A DNA stretch of 64,000 nt from Fusarium oxysporum f. sp. lycopersici 4287. Its lineage: Eukaryota; Ascomycota; Sordariomycetes; Hypocreales; Nectriaceae. Under the pieces are notes generated by a model. The model was not told the origin of the DNA. It made no database searches and was given only the letters and a program-made list of their open reading frames with translations. A program made the translations under genes and the position numbers. This document shows positions 53,739 to 63,600 of the stretch, piece after piece. Location of the stretch: contig NC_030986.1 of assembly GCF_000149955.1 (NCBI RefSeq), forward strand, positions 6,384,568 through 6,448,567, written 5' to 3'. Every line of letters starts with the position of its first letter. Position 1 is the first letter of the stretch.

Positions 53739-55850
53739 AGATGGTACTGCCTTGCAGGCAGTGGTATTATGACTGGCTGTAGCCTGTCAAGCCGTGATAT
53801 TGGTCTACTACATGAGCGAGCGGGTTGATATTGACAAATATCGTTAGCAAACAAGAGGAGGGAAAATGCGTCCGATGCCATAATGCTAAGTACACACCCC
53901 ACGAGTTGCTCGGACCCGTAGAAGAGTAAACCGATTCCATTACCAGGCTGAGCAATGAGCGAACGATCCACTATCTTGAAATCACCACCTCCCCGGCCCG
54001 TGTTTGCAATTAACCAGTTGGCGCGAACATCGGCTGGGTGCTGTGTCCCGTCGAACAGGTAGTGGAAACCTGGCTCCGGTTGAGCGGGATTTGGCGGTGG
54101 TAAGACATGATCGCCGAGTCGACGAGCCAGCGCAAGTCCTGTAAGCATTCGATTCGGTGAACCAATTGTCGGAAAGAGTGCAGGTCCAACAGCGCACGCG
54201 TTCTTCACGCTGTGGAACTTCCCGTGGGCATCTGTCACGGATGTATTCGGATCATCTCCCATTTTCAACGTGCTAGCCTGATGGTGTGTGGTCCCAAGCC
54301 CATCGCGGCGACCATTCGGGTTGACCCCATTCCGAATGGCGTACGGCAGGTCTCTGGTGAGCGCCGTGGCAGCAACCCTTGAGGGCACCATCCTGGCTGG
54401 GTTGCGGGCGATCACATCGATATTATGCCCAGCTGCCAAGGCGACTGCCAGTTCATCTGAGGCCTGGTCCAGGGCGTCCCACAGCTGGAGATATTCCTCC
54501 AGAGGGTGTAAATTTACGTATGCCTTACGCTCGCCATAGTCGGTCTGAGATGGGTCATGATCCAGCGACACGTTACTCTTTGGATTGCCGCCTTCCATCT
54601 CCCCGATGCCGCGGATCGTAATGACAACGTGTGAATCAGAAGCTAAGAGATGCTGATAAACAGTGTCGATGTCTGGCGGTTTTCGAAATAATTCGGCTTT
54701 CGAATCCGAGTTGATGTTGTCCAAGCCGGAGGCGGTAATTTGCAAGTGGAAGTAGCCAACTGTACCGTCCAGTGTGCCATCTGCACGCTTAAATTTGTGC
54801 TTACCTTTCACCAACAGTCCCAGAGGTCTGTAGGGCTTGAACTGTGGGCGAGAGCCTGTCGAGTGCTATGCGTGGAATGCGGAAGTCGATATTAGAGCGC
54901 TGATGGGCCATTAGGTTGGACCCAATGGGTCCCTGTTCGCCAAACGAAAACAATGCCAGACGGGTGCTTTCGATCGTGCCTAGGGCAATGATAACCTTAA
55001 AATCAGGCGCGATGGAAATTGGACCTCGCTCGGTCAAAATGCCAGTAACGCGTTTACCGTCAGAGTCATTCGCTACGCTCAGACGTGTGACGTGACACTG
55101 TGGCACAATCATGAATCGCTTGCTCACGTCATCAAGGTACGACTCCTTCGATGCCACGCGCGCAGCTTTAATCATCAGCGGAACGGCGCTGAACTTGTTC
55201 ATGGGGAAGAACCCAGCATGCTCAGCCCTAGCCTGCACGGCGAGTGGTGCCTCGAGCTTGAGCTTCTTGCGCAATGTTTGCTCGAGATCTCTGAGTTGAC
55301 CAGGATCTGGGGGTAAGGGATTAGGTAAGGGGACGCCAAGCAAGGCCGCGAGATCTGCCAGTGTGGGCCGAGTATCTAATATCTCGACTGGTGGAGCGTC
55401 GGGTAAATGCGCCAGCGGTACAGCTTCAGTTACTCATCCAGACTCCAGGATTGTGTAAACCTGATCTCGCAGTGCACTATGTAGATCGCCGAACATGAAG
55501 TCGTTCATAGATATTACGCCTATTTGCTGACCGGATTGACGAAAGTAGCCATTGTTTCCGTTTGGTAGTCTCGCGCTGTGGAGATCGCCCAACACGGTTT
55601 TCGGCCAGGCTTCTGCTGGCGTCTGGGAGTCGAGTGGGCGAGGAGACCAGCCACCCTGTAAGACCGATCGGCCGCCGACGCAGTACGCCAGTCCGTATGC
55701 GGAAAGGTTGCGTCTCACATGTGGCGTCTGAGCATTCCCATCATGCTTTATCGAAACGCAGTTATTGGTTGGGCAGGTGTGTCAAGCACAGATGAAAAGG
55801 GAAGCGACTGCAAATATGCTCCACCAACACCGAAAGGTAAGGCGGGACTT
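53739..55850 (-). pseudogene. GMC-type oxidoreductase with DUF1080-like tail, decayed
   Basis: FAD-dependent glucose-methanol-choline oxidoreductase relative. Read leftward: GVGGAYLQSLPFSSVLDTPA, then AYGLAYCVGGRSVLQGGWSP, QIGVISMNDFMFGDLHSALR, a TGA at 55434-55436, PTLADLAALLGVPLPNPLPP, CHVTRLSVANDSDGKRVTGI, VIIALGTIESTRLALFSFGE (the GMC A-G/L-G-x-I-x-S-x-R-L block). One base too many in the CCC at 54819-54821 separates QTSG from LLVKGKHKFKRADG. Further: NGRRDGLGTTHHQASTLKMG and GPALFPTIGSPNRMLTGLAL, the catalytic His-x-x-x-T and the PAxFPT-like C-terminal block. After PPNPAQPEPGFHYLFDGTQ the frame resembles a DUF1080 / concanavalin-like domain (IVDRSLIAQPGNGIGLLFYG), which runs into the gap. 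The N-terminal Rossmann GxGxxG is missing. Substrate unknown; the gene is probably non-functional unless the breaks are errors. Confidence 0.75.
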
Positions 55851-56683
55851 TCAGGAGACAACAAGCCTAATTGTAAGGAGGGCAAACGAATGCGGGGTTT
55901 AACTCAGAGCTTAGGCATTCAGGCAACGCTGCAGGGACGTACAGACTGATGTCTCTAACCCCCCACATCATTGACACAGCCAAAGTGGAAGTTGTTTTCT
56001 GTTTAACGACCTTTCGGGAGAGTTCCGCTTATCTTTCTTCGTCCCGGCTGGCAAGGCAGACGCAGGAGGCCGACCACCATTAGCGCCGTGGCCAGTGGGC
56101 TTTAGGGATGAGATTGATTCTGTAGCTTCTGGTGATTTCAAATAGCTTTTCAGAACCGATTTTTTATCTCAAATATCTCTAAATTTCTTTATCGTGGTAC
56201 ATCACTTCATTTTACGATGGCCTTTGCCTGCGGTACATGCTGGAAAACATGGTCTACTTGGTGATCCCGTGACCAGCATGTAGCAGACACTTCACATGAA
56301 GTCCCAGACTTTGAATGCGAGACCTGTGACCGCTACTTCAACAGCCAGCGTGCTGTTGAGAAATAAACAGGGGTACACGACAATTAGGAATAGAAGAGTA
56401 GGGATACTATCCCCTACGCCAAATGGCTGCTTGTCTCTCCTCAATCTAATGTACCGAAATGCACGGTCCATGCAGCCTGGCCAATCACATAGCACAATCT
56501 AATCTCGACAACTACATCAAAAACAAATCACCAAACTTCAAACTTAACGCAATACTGCAATTTGGATTTATATCAATTTATATTTTGGGAAAATTCATAC
56601 CGAAATGTTATCTTTTAATACATACTACTTTGGGCTATTTTACTTAGCAGCTTTCTTTACATGTTGCCCCCCCTTTTTTTCAT
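55851..56683. other. Intergenic between GMC relic and the two-gene unit
   Basis: AT-rich in part, with no gene recognised. It is the presumed 3' UTR and terminator region of the leftward two-gene unit. Confidence 0.4.
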
Positions 56684-59473
56684 TCAATGTTGCCCCCTAT
56701 GGTTCAATAGCGTCATTTCATTTTGTATGTGTTTTTCAATCATGTAGCCCCCTACATGGATGCTGAATGGTTGATAGTTTTCTAGTCCATGATCGGGTTC
56801 GCGTTCACCCTTGTTTATGAAACAAAGCTCACAACCGACGAATTTCCAATCTTCGGTAGTTTTATGGATCCAGCTAAGCCGATCGTTGAGGTCCAGAAAT
56901 GGAGCTGCCGTGAAGGGTTGATTGCTAACGACCCTGTCGGAATCGCCCGACACAACGATCTCCACTTCATTTTTGTCCAGCGGCCAGATCTCGACTTGTT
57001 TACTTTTAAGATAGGAGACTATCATCTCATATTCCTGGGCTGCCATGGAGTTTCCAAAGTCACACATATGACCGAACATGTGAGTTGTAGACTCCTTCTG
57101 TGAGCTATCTGTCAAATTTGCCATGGAAGACAATAGCTCCGCGAACCGATTAGGTCTTCTCTTCACCGGGGTTTGGTATAATGTGGTTGTGGCACGATGT
57201 TTGAGTGAGCTCTGAACCTGCCGGTCCCTCTTCGAGGGCATGGCACTAGATAACGATACCGTCGGAGAAGACTGAGGCGGTGACTCAAACGGATTGTCGT
57301 GAGATTGGTCGTCGAGATCCACTGCATCTGGTGTGGTATGTTCTTGTCTGCCTGAACTTGTTCCGACGCGCATCGACGGAGATACACATCTGCTAGGCAT
57401 ATGCAAGAACTCATGCCAACGAACCGACACCCATTCGTAGCGTTCGAGCAATTGGGGTTGCAAATGCGTCGGGAAAGCTCCATCGAGCCCATATGTTCTT
57501 GCTCGTTGTAGCGGGCGATGGCCGCTCGACCAAGCAAAAGTAACCCCGCGATCCGCCTTATCTGTCCGGTCGTCGAATCGGTTGAAAGGCTGGCTTACCT
57601 CCCGAACATGCCTATCAGTGATACCGATACAAAGCTGTCGCAAGAGTCGCAGGTTGACGCCTTGGTCCCAGACCTCGTGCGTGAATCGCTTGACTATTCT
57701 GGTGAGGCGCTCGGTGGACCAACGTTGGCTGTCAAGATTTGGTCTAGTCCTGAAAAAATATGGCGAGCATTCGTTCGTGTAGGGTTCGTGCTCTCGGGCA
57801 AGCATGTCCACGAAAGGACGGATATACACAAGATATGTATATAGTAACTGTCCGACCTGAAAGGGAAAGAATCGGGCAACGATGAACTCTCTGTTTGTTG
57901 AACGCTTTGCCTTGTGACTGCGAGTGACATAGATCATGAAGCTATTGTATACGTAGAAACTTCGCTCAGCAGTTCCATGATTGCGAACCCGGACTTCCAG
58001 TAAGTCTGGTGAGCGAGGCTGACCACCGCATGTCATGAGCATAAGATCGGCTAAGATCTCGCGCAATGCTTCTTCCTTTTTCAAAAATGCAAGGATAGCA
58101 CCGCGATGCCATTTTCCTTTGCGCGAGAGTGGGCTTGCTTGACTGGTGCAAGCTTTCAACGATATCTCCAAATAGGCTTCTGTCAGATCGTTCTTCGGAT
58201 GACTAACGAATGAGAATCCGTGTGTCGTATTCGAGATGTCGTCTTTCACGGAAGAAAGGTCACAGGGAGGTTTCCATCCATACATCAATTGCCCAGAAAG
58301 AGTTTCCGCACGCTCTAAAAGCGTCATTGGGAGACGTCGGAACTGTTCCATATTGACCGAGATTTCGTCTTTGTATGACACAGTCTGGCTATCATCGCTC
58401 CATCTGAGAAGGAACGCGGGCGTCTCTGAGCCAGCTATTGCCCTTCCGTATGCGAGGAGCGAGAAGAGTTCTTCGAATGGCGACTGTGATCCGAGAACTA
58501 GGTATTCCAGCCTTGTTTTCTGTAGCAGTGGAACCTGGCCTGTCCGAGGACGTCGTGTGATTCCAAGGGTAGCATAACCTCGTGCTGGTAAGGCATACTC
58601 GAGGAACAGAAGTCGTTGAATGTATATCAATGCCGCAAGGTTAGACGTATACGACCTGGCCGGGAGAAAGCTGTTGAGATCGGCTGTGAATCCAAGAATC
58701 CCACTAAAATATACCAACAGGGTCGACGCCGGTCGCCCATCTATGACTTCTTCGGTACTGAACTCCATAATCAGTCCGAATAGCAGTTCCAACACTTCTT
58801 CGACCAATGGTGATGTCATCCCATCCGATTCTCCTAGCGTACAAGTCTCCACTTTGTGATCGTCAATGTCGTCTTGCTCAAGTGTTTCGTCATCTTCGTA
58901 TTCACTATTTCCATCATCCATGTCGTCGTTTTCCGAGCCCTCAAACCCCAATGTGGCATCACTTTCATATCCACTCGAGATTTTGTCGTCATTGTGCCTT
59001 TCTTCATCATTGCTCTCTTCATCTAACTCATCTTCAATGTCAGTCGTGGTAGATGACTTGATTGATGTCCAGAAGCCCTCAACCGAGGTGTTACACTGCT
59101 TCCAAATCTCGTGGTTCCACAATGCCGATATTAGACGAATATGTGATTTCTTGAGCCGTATGCCGGCTTGACGCCGTCGGATGTCTGCAGGTAGGTTGAA
59201 GGCTCGAAAGACCATCGCAATAAACCTTTTAAGCACTCGAATGTACTGCTTCCTGCTAGCGGCCTTCTCCACAAAAGTGAAGGGCTTGGCGTAGCAGACG
59301 TGGGGTCGTACGCTACGTAGCCAACATAACAGGCTCCTGCTTGTTATCCGCGCCGTCTGCTCGCAGCGGTCCATCACGGCGTCTACCGCAGCGATGAGAT
59401 TAGCGATTCTGCTTTCATCACCAGCAGAACTGATTATCTGCCCTTCGGATCCGATATAACTAGACAGGCTCAT
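56684..59473 (-). CDS. Large protein with acidic linker and recombinase-like C-terminal region
   Basis: An uninterrupted 929-codon frame starting at ATG 59473, four bases inside the end of the preceding gene. The N-terminal part has HVCYAKPFTFVEKAASRKQY and IRVLKRFIAMVFRAFNLPAD, then an acidic, low-complexity linker (about residues 145-205, DDMDDGNSEYEDDETLEQDD). A middle helical region (PASTLLVYFSGILGFTADLN, YIQRLLFLEYALPARGYATL) leads to the conserved half: FFPFQVGQLLYTYLVYIRPF, LRLLRQLCIGITDRHVREVS (about residue 608), FNRFDDRTDKADRGVTFAWS, SGHRPLQRARTYGLDGAFPT (about residue 650) and WVSVRWHEFLHMPSR. The C terminus has VGCELCF and a basic end. The LRQ ... SGH-x-x-x-x-x-x-x-x-Y arrangement resembles tyrosine recombinases, but this is inference. 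It resembles the N-terminal half of fungal OrsD/DUF3505-linked and telomere-linked-helicase-type proteins; no helicase follows. Confidence 0.72.
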   Translation of the reverse strand: MSLSSYIGSEGQIISSAGDESRIANLIAAVDAVMDRCEQTARITSRSLLCWLRSVRPHVCYAKPFTFVEKAASRKQYIRVLKRFIAMVFRAFNLPADIRRRQAGIRLKKSHIRLISALWNHEIWKQCNTSVEGFWTSIKSSTTTDIEDELDEESNDEERHNDDKISSGYESDATLGFEGSENDDMDDGNSEYEDDETLEQDDIDDHKVETCTLGESDGMTSPLVEEVLELLFGLIMEFSTEEVIDGRPASTLLVYFSGILGFTADLNSFLPARSYTSNLAALIYIQRLLFLEYALPARGYATLGITRRPRTGQVPLLQKTRLEYLVLGSQSPFEELFSLLAYGRAIAGSETPAFLLRWSDDSQTVSYKDEISVNMEQFRRLPMTLLERAETLSGQLMYGWKPPCDLSSVKDDISNTTHGFSFVSHPKNDLTEAYLEISLKACTSQASPLSRKGKWHRGAILAFLKKEEALREILADLMLMTCGGQPRSPDLLEVRVRNHGTAERSFYVYNSFMIYVTRSHKAKRSTNREFIVARFFPFQVGQLLYTYLVYIRPFVDMLAREHEPYTNECSPYFFRTRPNLDSQRWSTERLTRIVKRFTHEVWDQGVNLRLLRQLCIGITDRHVREVSQPFNRFDDRTDKADRGVTFAWSSGHRPLQRARTYGLDGAFPTHLQPQLLERYEWVSVRWHEFLHMPSRCVSPSMRVGTSSGRQEHTTPDAVDLDDQSHDNPFESPPQSSPTVSLSSAMPSKRDRQVQSSLKHRATTTLYQTPVKRRPNRFAELLSSMANLTDSSQKESTTHMFGHMCDFGNSMAAQEYEMIVSYLKSKQVEIWPLDKNEVEIVVSGDSDRVVSNQPFTAAPFLDLNDRLSWIHKTTEDWKFVGCELCFINKGEREPDHGLENYQPFSIHVGGYMIEKHIQNEMTLLNHRGQH

Positions 59474-60129
59474 GTTTGCTCCCAGCCGGTCCTCTCAAGC
59501 CAGGGCTTTAGATCTGTGAATATTGTGTTTTGGGGACCGCTGTTCATGCCAGTTCCATCCGGTAGGTCCATTTCTTTTAAGAGTCTCTGTCTTCCCTGCT
59601 CTCGCTCAAAGATGTCCTTGAGATGGTCGTGAGCTTCCTTACCACCGACTGGTCTGACTGAGGACCCGCCGTATTCAACAATCCAGTAACGTCCTCCAGG
59701 AGGACTCTTGGTCCACGCTTGCAAGAACGCAGGCTCGTACATGGCTTTTCTTCGGACCCCTAGTCGAAGCCTCTCCTCCTCATGGTTTGAGGCCACATGA
59801 CGAGAGATCACTTGGGAGCTCGCCGTGCGCTCAGTACAGAATTTGCATATATATCCATGAACGAGACACAAGTCCGGATCGTAGGGTAAGCCGTCCTTTC
59901 GAACACGAGCTTCAGATGGATCCCGTAATTCTTGGGTGCTGGCGCTCAAGAAACGGGTTAATTGACGGCGGTCCGCAGCAGTCACTTTGTGTTTTCTCCG
60001 AAGATGCTCGCTAACTTGAGCCGGATCAGAAGCGAGAGCGAAGCGACAAGTATCGTGGCAGCATATGAGAACTCGAGCACGAGATTCGATGGATAGCTTC
60101 AGTCGAGAGAGCAGCGTATCATCAGCCAT
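59470..60129 (-). CDS. OrsD/DUF3505-type two-finger protein
   Basis: 219 residues from ATG 60129 (MADDTLLSRLKLSIESRARV); the raw frame extends upstream only through a LINE tail. Finger 1 is C24-x3-C28-x13-H42-x4-H47 (CCHDTCRFAL ... SEHLRRKHK); finger 2 is C95-x2-C98-x12-H111-x4-H116 (YICKFCTERT ... SRHVASNHE). This pair and the spacing between them are those of the OrsD family (PF12013, formerly DUF3505, named after the A. nidulans orsellinic-acid cluster gene). The C terminus ends TDLKPWLERTGWEQT, with its stop codon in ACATGA, which also contains the ATG of the next gene. In related fungi the two parts appear as one protein, as I recall; here they are separate frames or a one-base break away from fusion. 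Function unknown; zinc-dependent nucleic-acid binding is likely. Confidence 0.8.
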   Translation of the reverse strand: MADDTLLSRLKLSIESRARVLICCHDTCRFALASDPAQVSEHLRRKHKVTAADRRQLTRFLSASTQELRDPSEARVRKDGLPYDPDLCLVHGYICKFCTERTASSQVISRHVASNHEEERLRLGVRRKAMYEPAFLQAWTKSPPGGRYWIVEYGGSSVRPVGGKEAHDHLKDIFEREQGRQRLLKEMDLPDGTGMNSGPQNTIFTDLKPWLERTGWEQT

Positions 60130-60159
60130 TATGGCTTCTATGTCAAGTGCACGACCAGT

Positions 60160-60179
60160 ACAATACAATACAATACAAT
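60160..60179 (-). repeat. (TTGTA)n tail of LINE
   Basis: Four units of ACAAT on the plus strand, directly outside the LINE 3' end motif. Confidence 0.9.
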
Positions 60180-60235
60180 TTATTACGCCCGGCGGCCTGT
60201 TCTGACCGAAAGGGCACTAGTCACTAATGCTTACA

Positions 60236-60392
60236 TACAACGCCTGCTTTTCGTCCTCGTTTCCCCAAGCCCATGCTGTGCCACACATTGCTCAATTTGT
60301 GTCCGCATTTTCCTAAAGCCCATGCTGAACCTTGGTTTTACACTATCAATCTGAAATTCGTGTCCTCAAGCCCATACAGCGCCTGCTCCTTG
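60236..60392. repeat. Short imperfect repeats in the LINE 3' UTR
   Basis: Three stretches share the words CCTYAAGCCCAT followed by GCTG or ACAGCGCC (near 60266, 60318 and 60366), spaced about 50 bp apart. Confidence 0.5.
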
Positions 60393-60600
60393 ATTACTCT
60401 TTTCCTTTCTGTTCTGCTGTGCCTTGCTTCTCCCACGTTTTAGCAGCATTACCGGCGAACTAGCTTGAAGGCTGTTCTTCAAGTGTCCAGCGTCCTATCT
60501 ACGGCGGCTGAAGCGGCGTCCGCCTCTGTGCACAGGGTGTTTAGTATAGGGTGTGAGTGGGTTAGTAAGAGTAAGTAGGTGAGGTTCTTGCAATCTGGCT

Positions 60601-63600
60601 TCAATATTGTGTGTCGAGTCGTCCTGTGGCTATTGCAAATCGTATAGTTGCATGGACTGCCTGCATGTTTGGCGTCCACTTGGCGTCATCTGATGGTGAC
60701 TTTCCTCCTAAGTAGAACGAGAGGTTCCCTCTCAATGTCTCAGTGCACTGCAGCATCTCAGTCCTGTGCGCTGTCCATTTCCTGCATCGAAAGAGAAAGT
60801 GCTCTACTGTCTCTATCGCTTGTCCGCATGTGCATTTCTGTGACGCTGCTATGCTGATCCGGAATAGGTATCCATTTAATCTGGCCATGCCTGTCCTAAG
60901 TTGTGCTAGCACGCTGGCTTCTCTCCGTGACAAGCCATCGTAGAGCAATCGAGTGTGCTTACCCGGGAGCGCAGCATCAACCTTCTTCGAAAACTTCCCA
61001 ACATTGTCTGGTAGCCGTTGGTTTGCACGCTGGCTCGATCGGGCTATATTCAGGGTCGTCGATCGCATTTGGGGAAACTTCTGAGCCGGGACGGCACCGT
61101 CTTGGCTCGCACTTCGCGCCTCTTTCTTAGCCATTTTCAGGAGCCTGTGTTCAGCACTGGTGGGCATCCATATGACAGCCACCACGTTTCCTTTGACCCT
61201 CAATACATTGATGGAATCATATATGCATTTAACATACTCTTGACCGGACTGCTGGCGAGGGTTTCGGACCGTGAGCACGGCGGCTTTGTTGCTCGCCAAC
61301 AGTGCCACGCTTCGATACTCAAGGTCGGGTAAGTGTCTCAACGTGTAAGCCATCGCTGCTAGTTGTCCGGAAAATGGGTTCTGCCCCGTCCTCATGCCAA
61401 GTGTGAAAGAGAAGCGTTCAAGCTTCGGCCCTCCTTGCACCGATGCAGGAATCTCGATGACCCCGCCGACTCCGACTACCCCATTCCGCGCCGAACTGCT
61501 CACTGCAGCACGTACCGCCCATCCTAGATCTGCTTGCATTATCCCTAAACCATCCCCATCATCCACTATAGTCTGCACCCGTTCTACCCAGGGTGCCAAC
61601 GTGAAAGGGTTGATCGTTTCTAGTTCTTCCATCGGGATCTCATTGAGTGCCACTGCTACCTCGTAGAATGGCGACCGATTGTATCTTCTGAACTTTCGAA
61701 TGCGAGATGTAGAGCTTCGGAGAGGGTTGGTTGTCGGAAGAGTATGTAGATCAGTCCACATCTTGATGGCCCGTCTCCAGAACCGTTCATGTGCGCTGGC
61801 GATATGCGCCTCTGCTTCTGCTACGCTTGTAGCCACTGTGAGGAACGTCCCCACGATTGCATTTGCCCCAATCCTCTGGACCCGGTTGATAGGGCTGGCT
61901 CTTCTATACCTGCAGGCGTGCATCCATACGTTTGAGGCGTAATCCACGACCGGGGCCACCGTGGCTGCGAATAACTGCCTCGCTGCCCTCGGAGTAAGAC
62001 CCCTGAGCCTCTGCAGCTCCATCGCAGCGTTCAATCCCTTGGCCGCTGCCCGTGCTATGTGCTCTTTGTATTTGAGGCCAGCATCCATAATCATGCCGAG
62101 AACCTTGACCTGGGTCTTGGGCCGAACAAGCTGTCCCCTGATTGCAAAAGGCTCTGAGTCGGACTTGTATGCTTTCCGCGTGAAGTGTATGATCGCCGTC
62201 TTTTCTGTCTCGAACGTTGCGCCACTTCTTCTCTCCCAGTCTAGAGCTTTCTTAATGATCCCTTTGATCCCATCGCGGTTACTTTCTGCGGTTGGACCTG
62301 TCACCCAGGCAGTGAAGTCATCCACAAACGCTATCGCTCCCCCGTAGCAGTCGATGCGCTGCTGTACGAGGTCTGCATTGAAGAAAAGAAACAGGATCGG
62401 AGACAGAGGTGAGCCTTGTGGGAGCCCCGCTTGTGGTAGACTTCGCATCTCGGTTGTCTGTCCGTTGATCTGAATAGTCGCTGTGCGATCCGAGCAAAAG
62501 GTTTCGATCCAGCGAAGCAGATCCTCTGGTATGCCCCTTGCTCTCAGTCTTTGAATGAGTCTTTCTTTGCACACTCCATTGTAAGCTCCTTTGACGTCAA
62601 AGCTCACCAGGCTAAGGATCCATCGACCCCGCCAGGCGGCATAGATCTGCTCTTGCAGCAGCATCAATGCCTGCTCATCGGAACGTTGTTTGCGAGCTCC
62701 AAAGTGATTGGTTGGTAGTAATCCGTATGTTTCAACGGCATGCGAGATCCTTTCTGCGACGACCGCCTCTAGTATTTTGCCTAGCGTGGATAGAAGCGAA
62801 ATAGGCCTCCATGCCTTCGCGACCGAATAGTTTTCCTTGTTTGGTTTCTTTAGCGGAATGATCTTGGCATGTCTCCATTGATCCGGCAGCACTCCATCTT
62901 CCAGCGACGCACGGAAAAGCGAGAAGACTCGGTGCCTGACAGAAGGCCAGATCTGTTTCCAGACTAGAACAGGTAACCCGTCTTCACCAGGTGCTTTCCA
63001 TGACTTCGCCGCGAAAAGCTGTCGCTCTACCTCCTCCATGGTGATGTCCGGCATGGTGATGGCAGATCCGCGCTGGGGTCGATCCCCTTCCTGCTCGATG
63101 TGCTCCGGCAATGGAGGGAAGAACGTGATGAACATCTCCTCGGCCTGTTCGATGTTGTTGGTCGTACATGTGCCGTCGACCCTCGTGAGTTGGGGTACTT
63201 TTCCAAATGCTGTATCGTCTCCAGACTTGAGATACTTTGCTGCCTTCCATATGTTGTCGTTATCGGCTAAAAACTCGTTCCAATGCGTCTTTTTCTGCTG
63301 TCTGATGGCATCATGGTACTGCTTTGCTGCTCCTCTCGCCGTGTCCTCAAGCTCCTCGCATACTCGTCCCGCACGTCTCGATGCTCTGGCACGGTTCCTC
63401 CAGTGTGTGTATATCTGCCGAAGTTGTGTGAGGTCTGAGGTCCACCAACGCTTTGCGTATGGTGACGGCTTAGCTCTGGGTGTTAGCGCGCGGACTGCCT
63501 CCAGCACTACTGTCATAAGCCTGTTAGTCTTCTGCTGTACGGTGCCTTGTTCCGGGATGGACTCTAACGCCTCGGCAATCCGGGCGTTGATCTCCTTCCA

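Noticed and set aside
61961..62347. Plus-strand ORFs of 65-214 codons across the LINE
   Set aside because: They are shadows of the reverse-transcriptase frame; none shows a domain.
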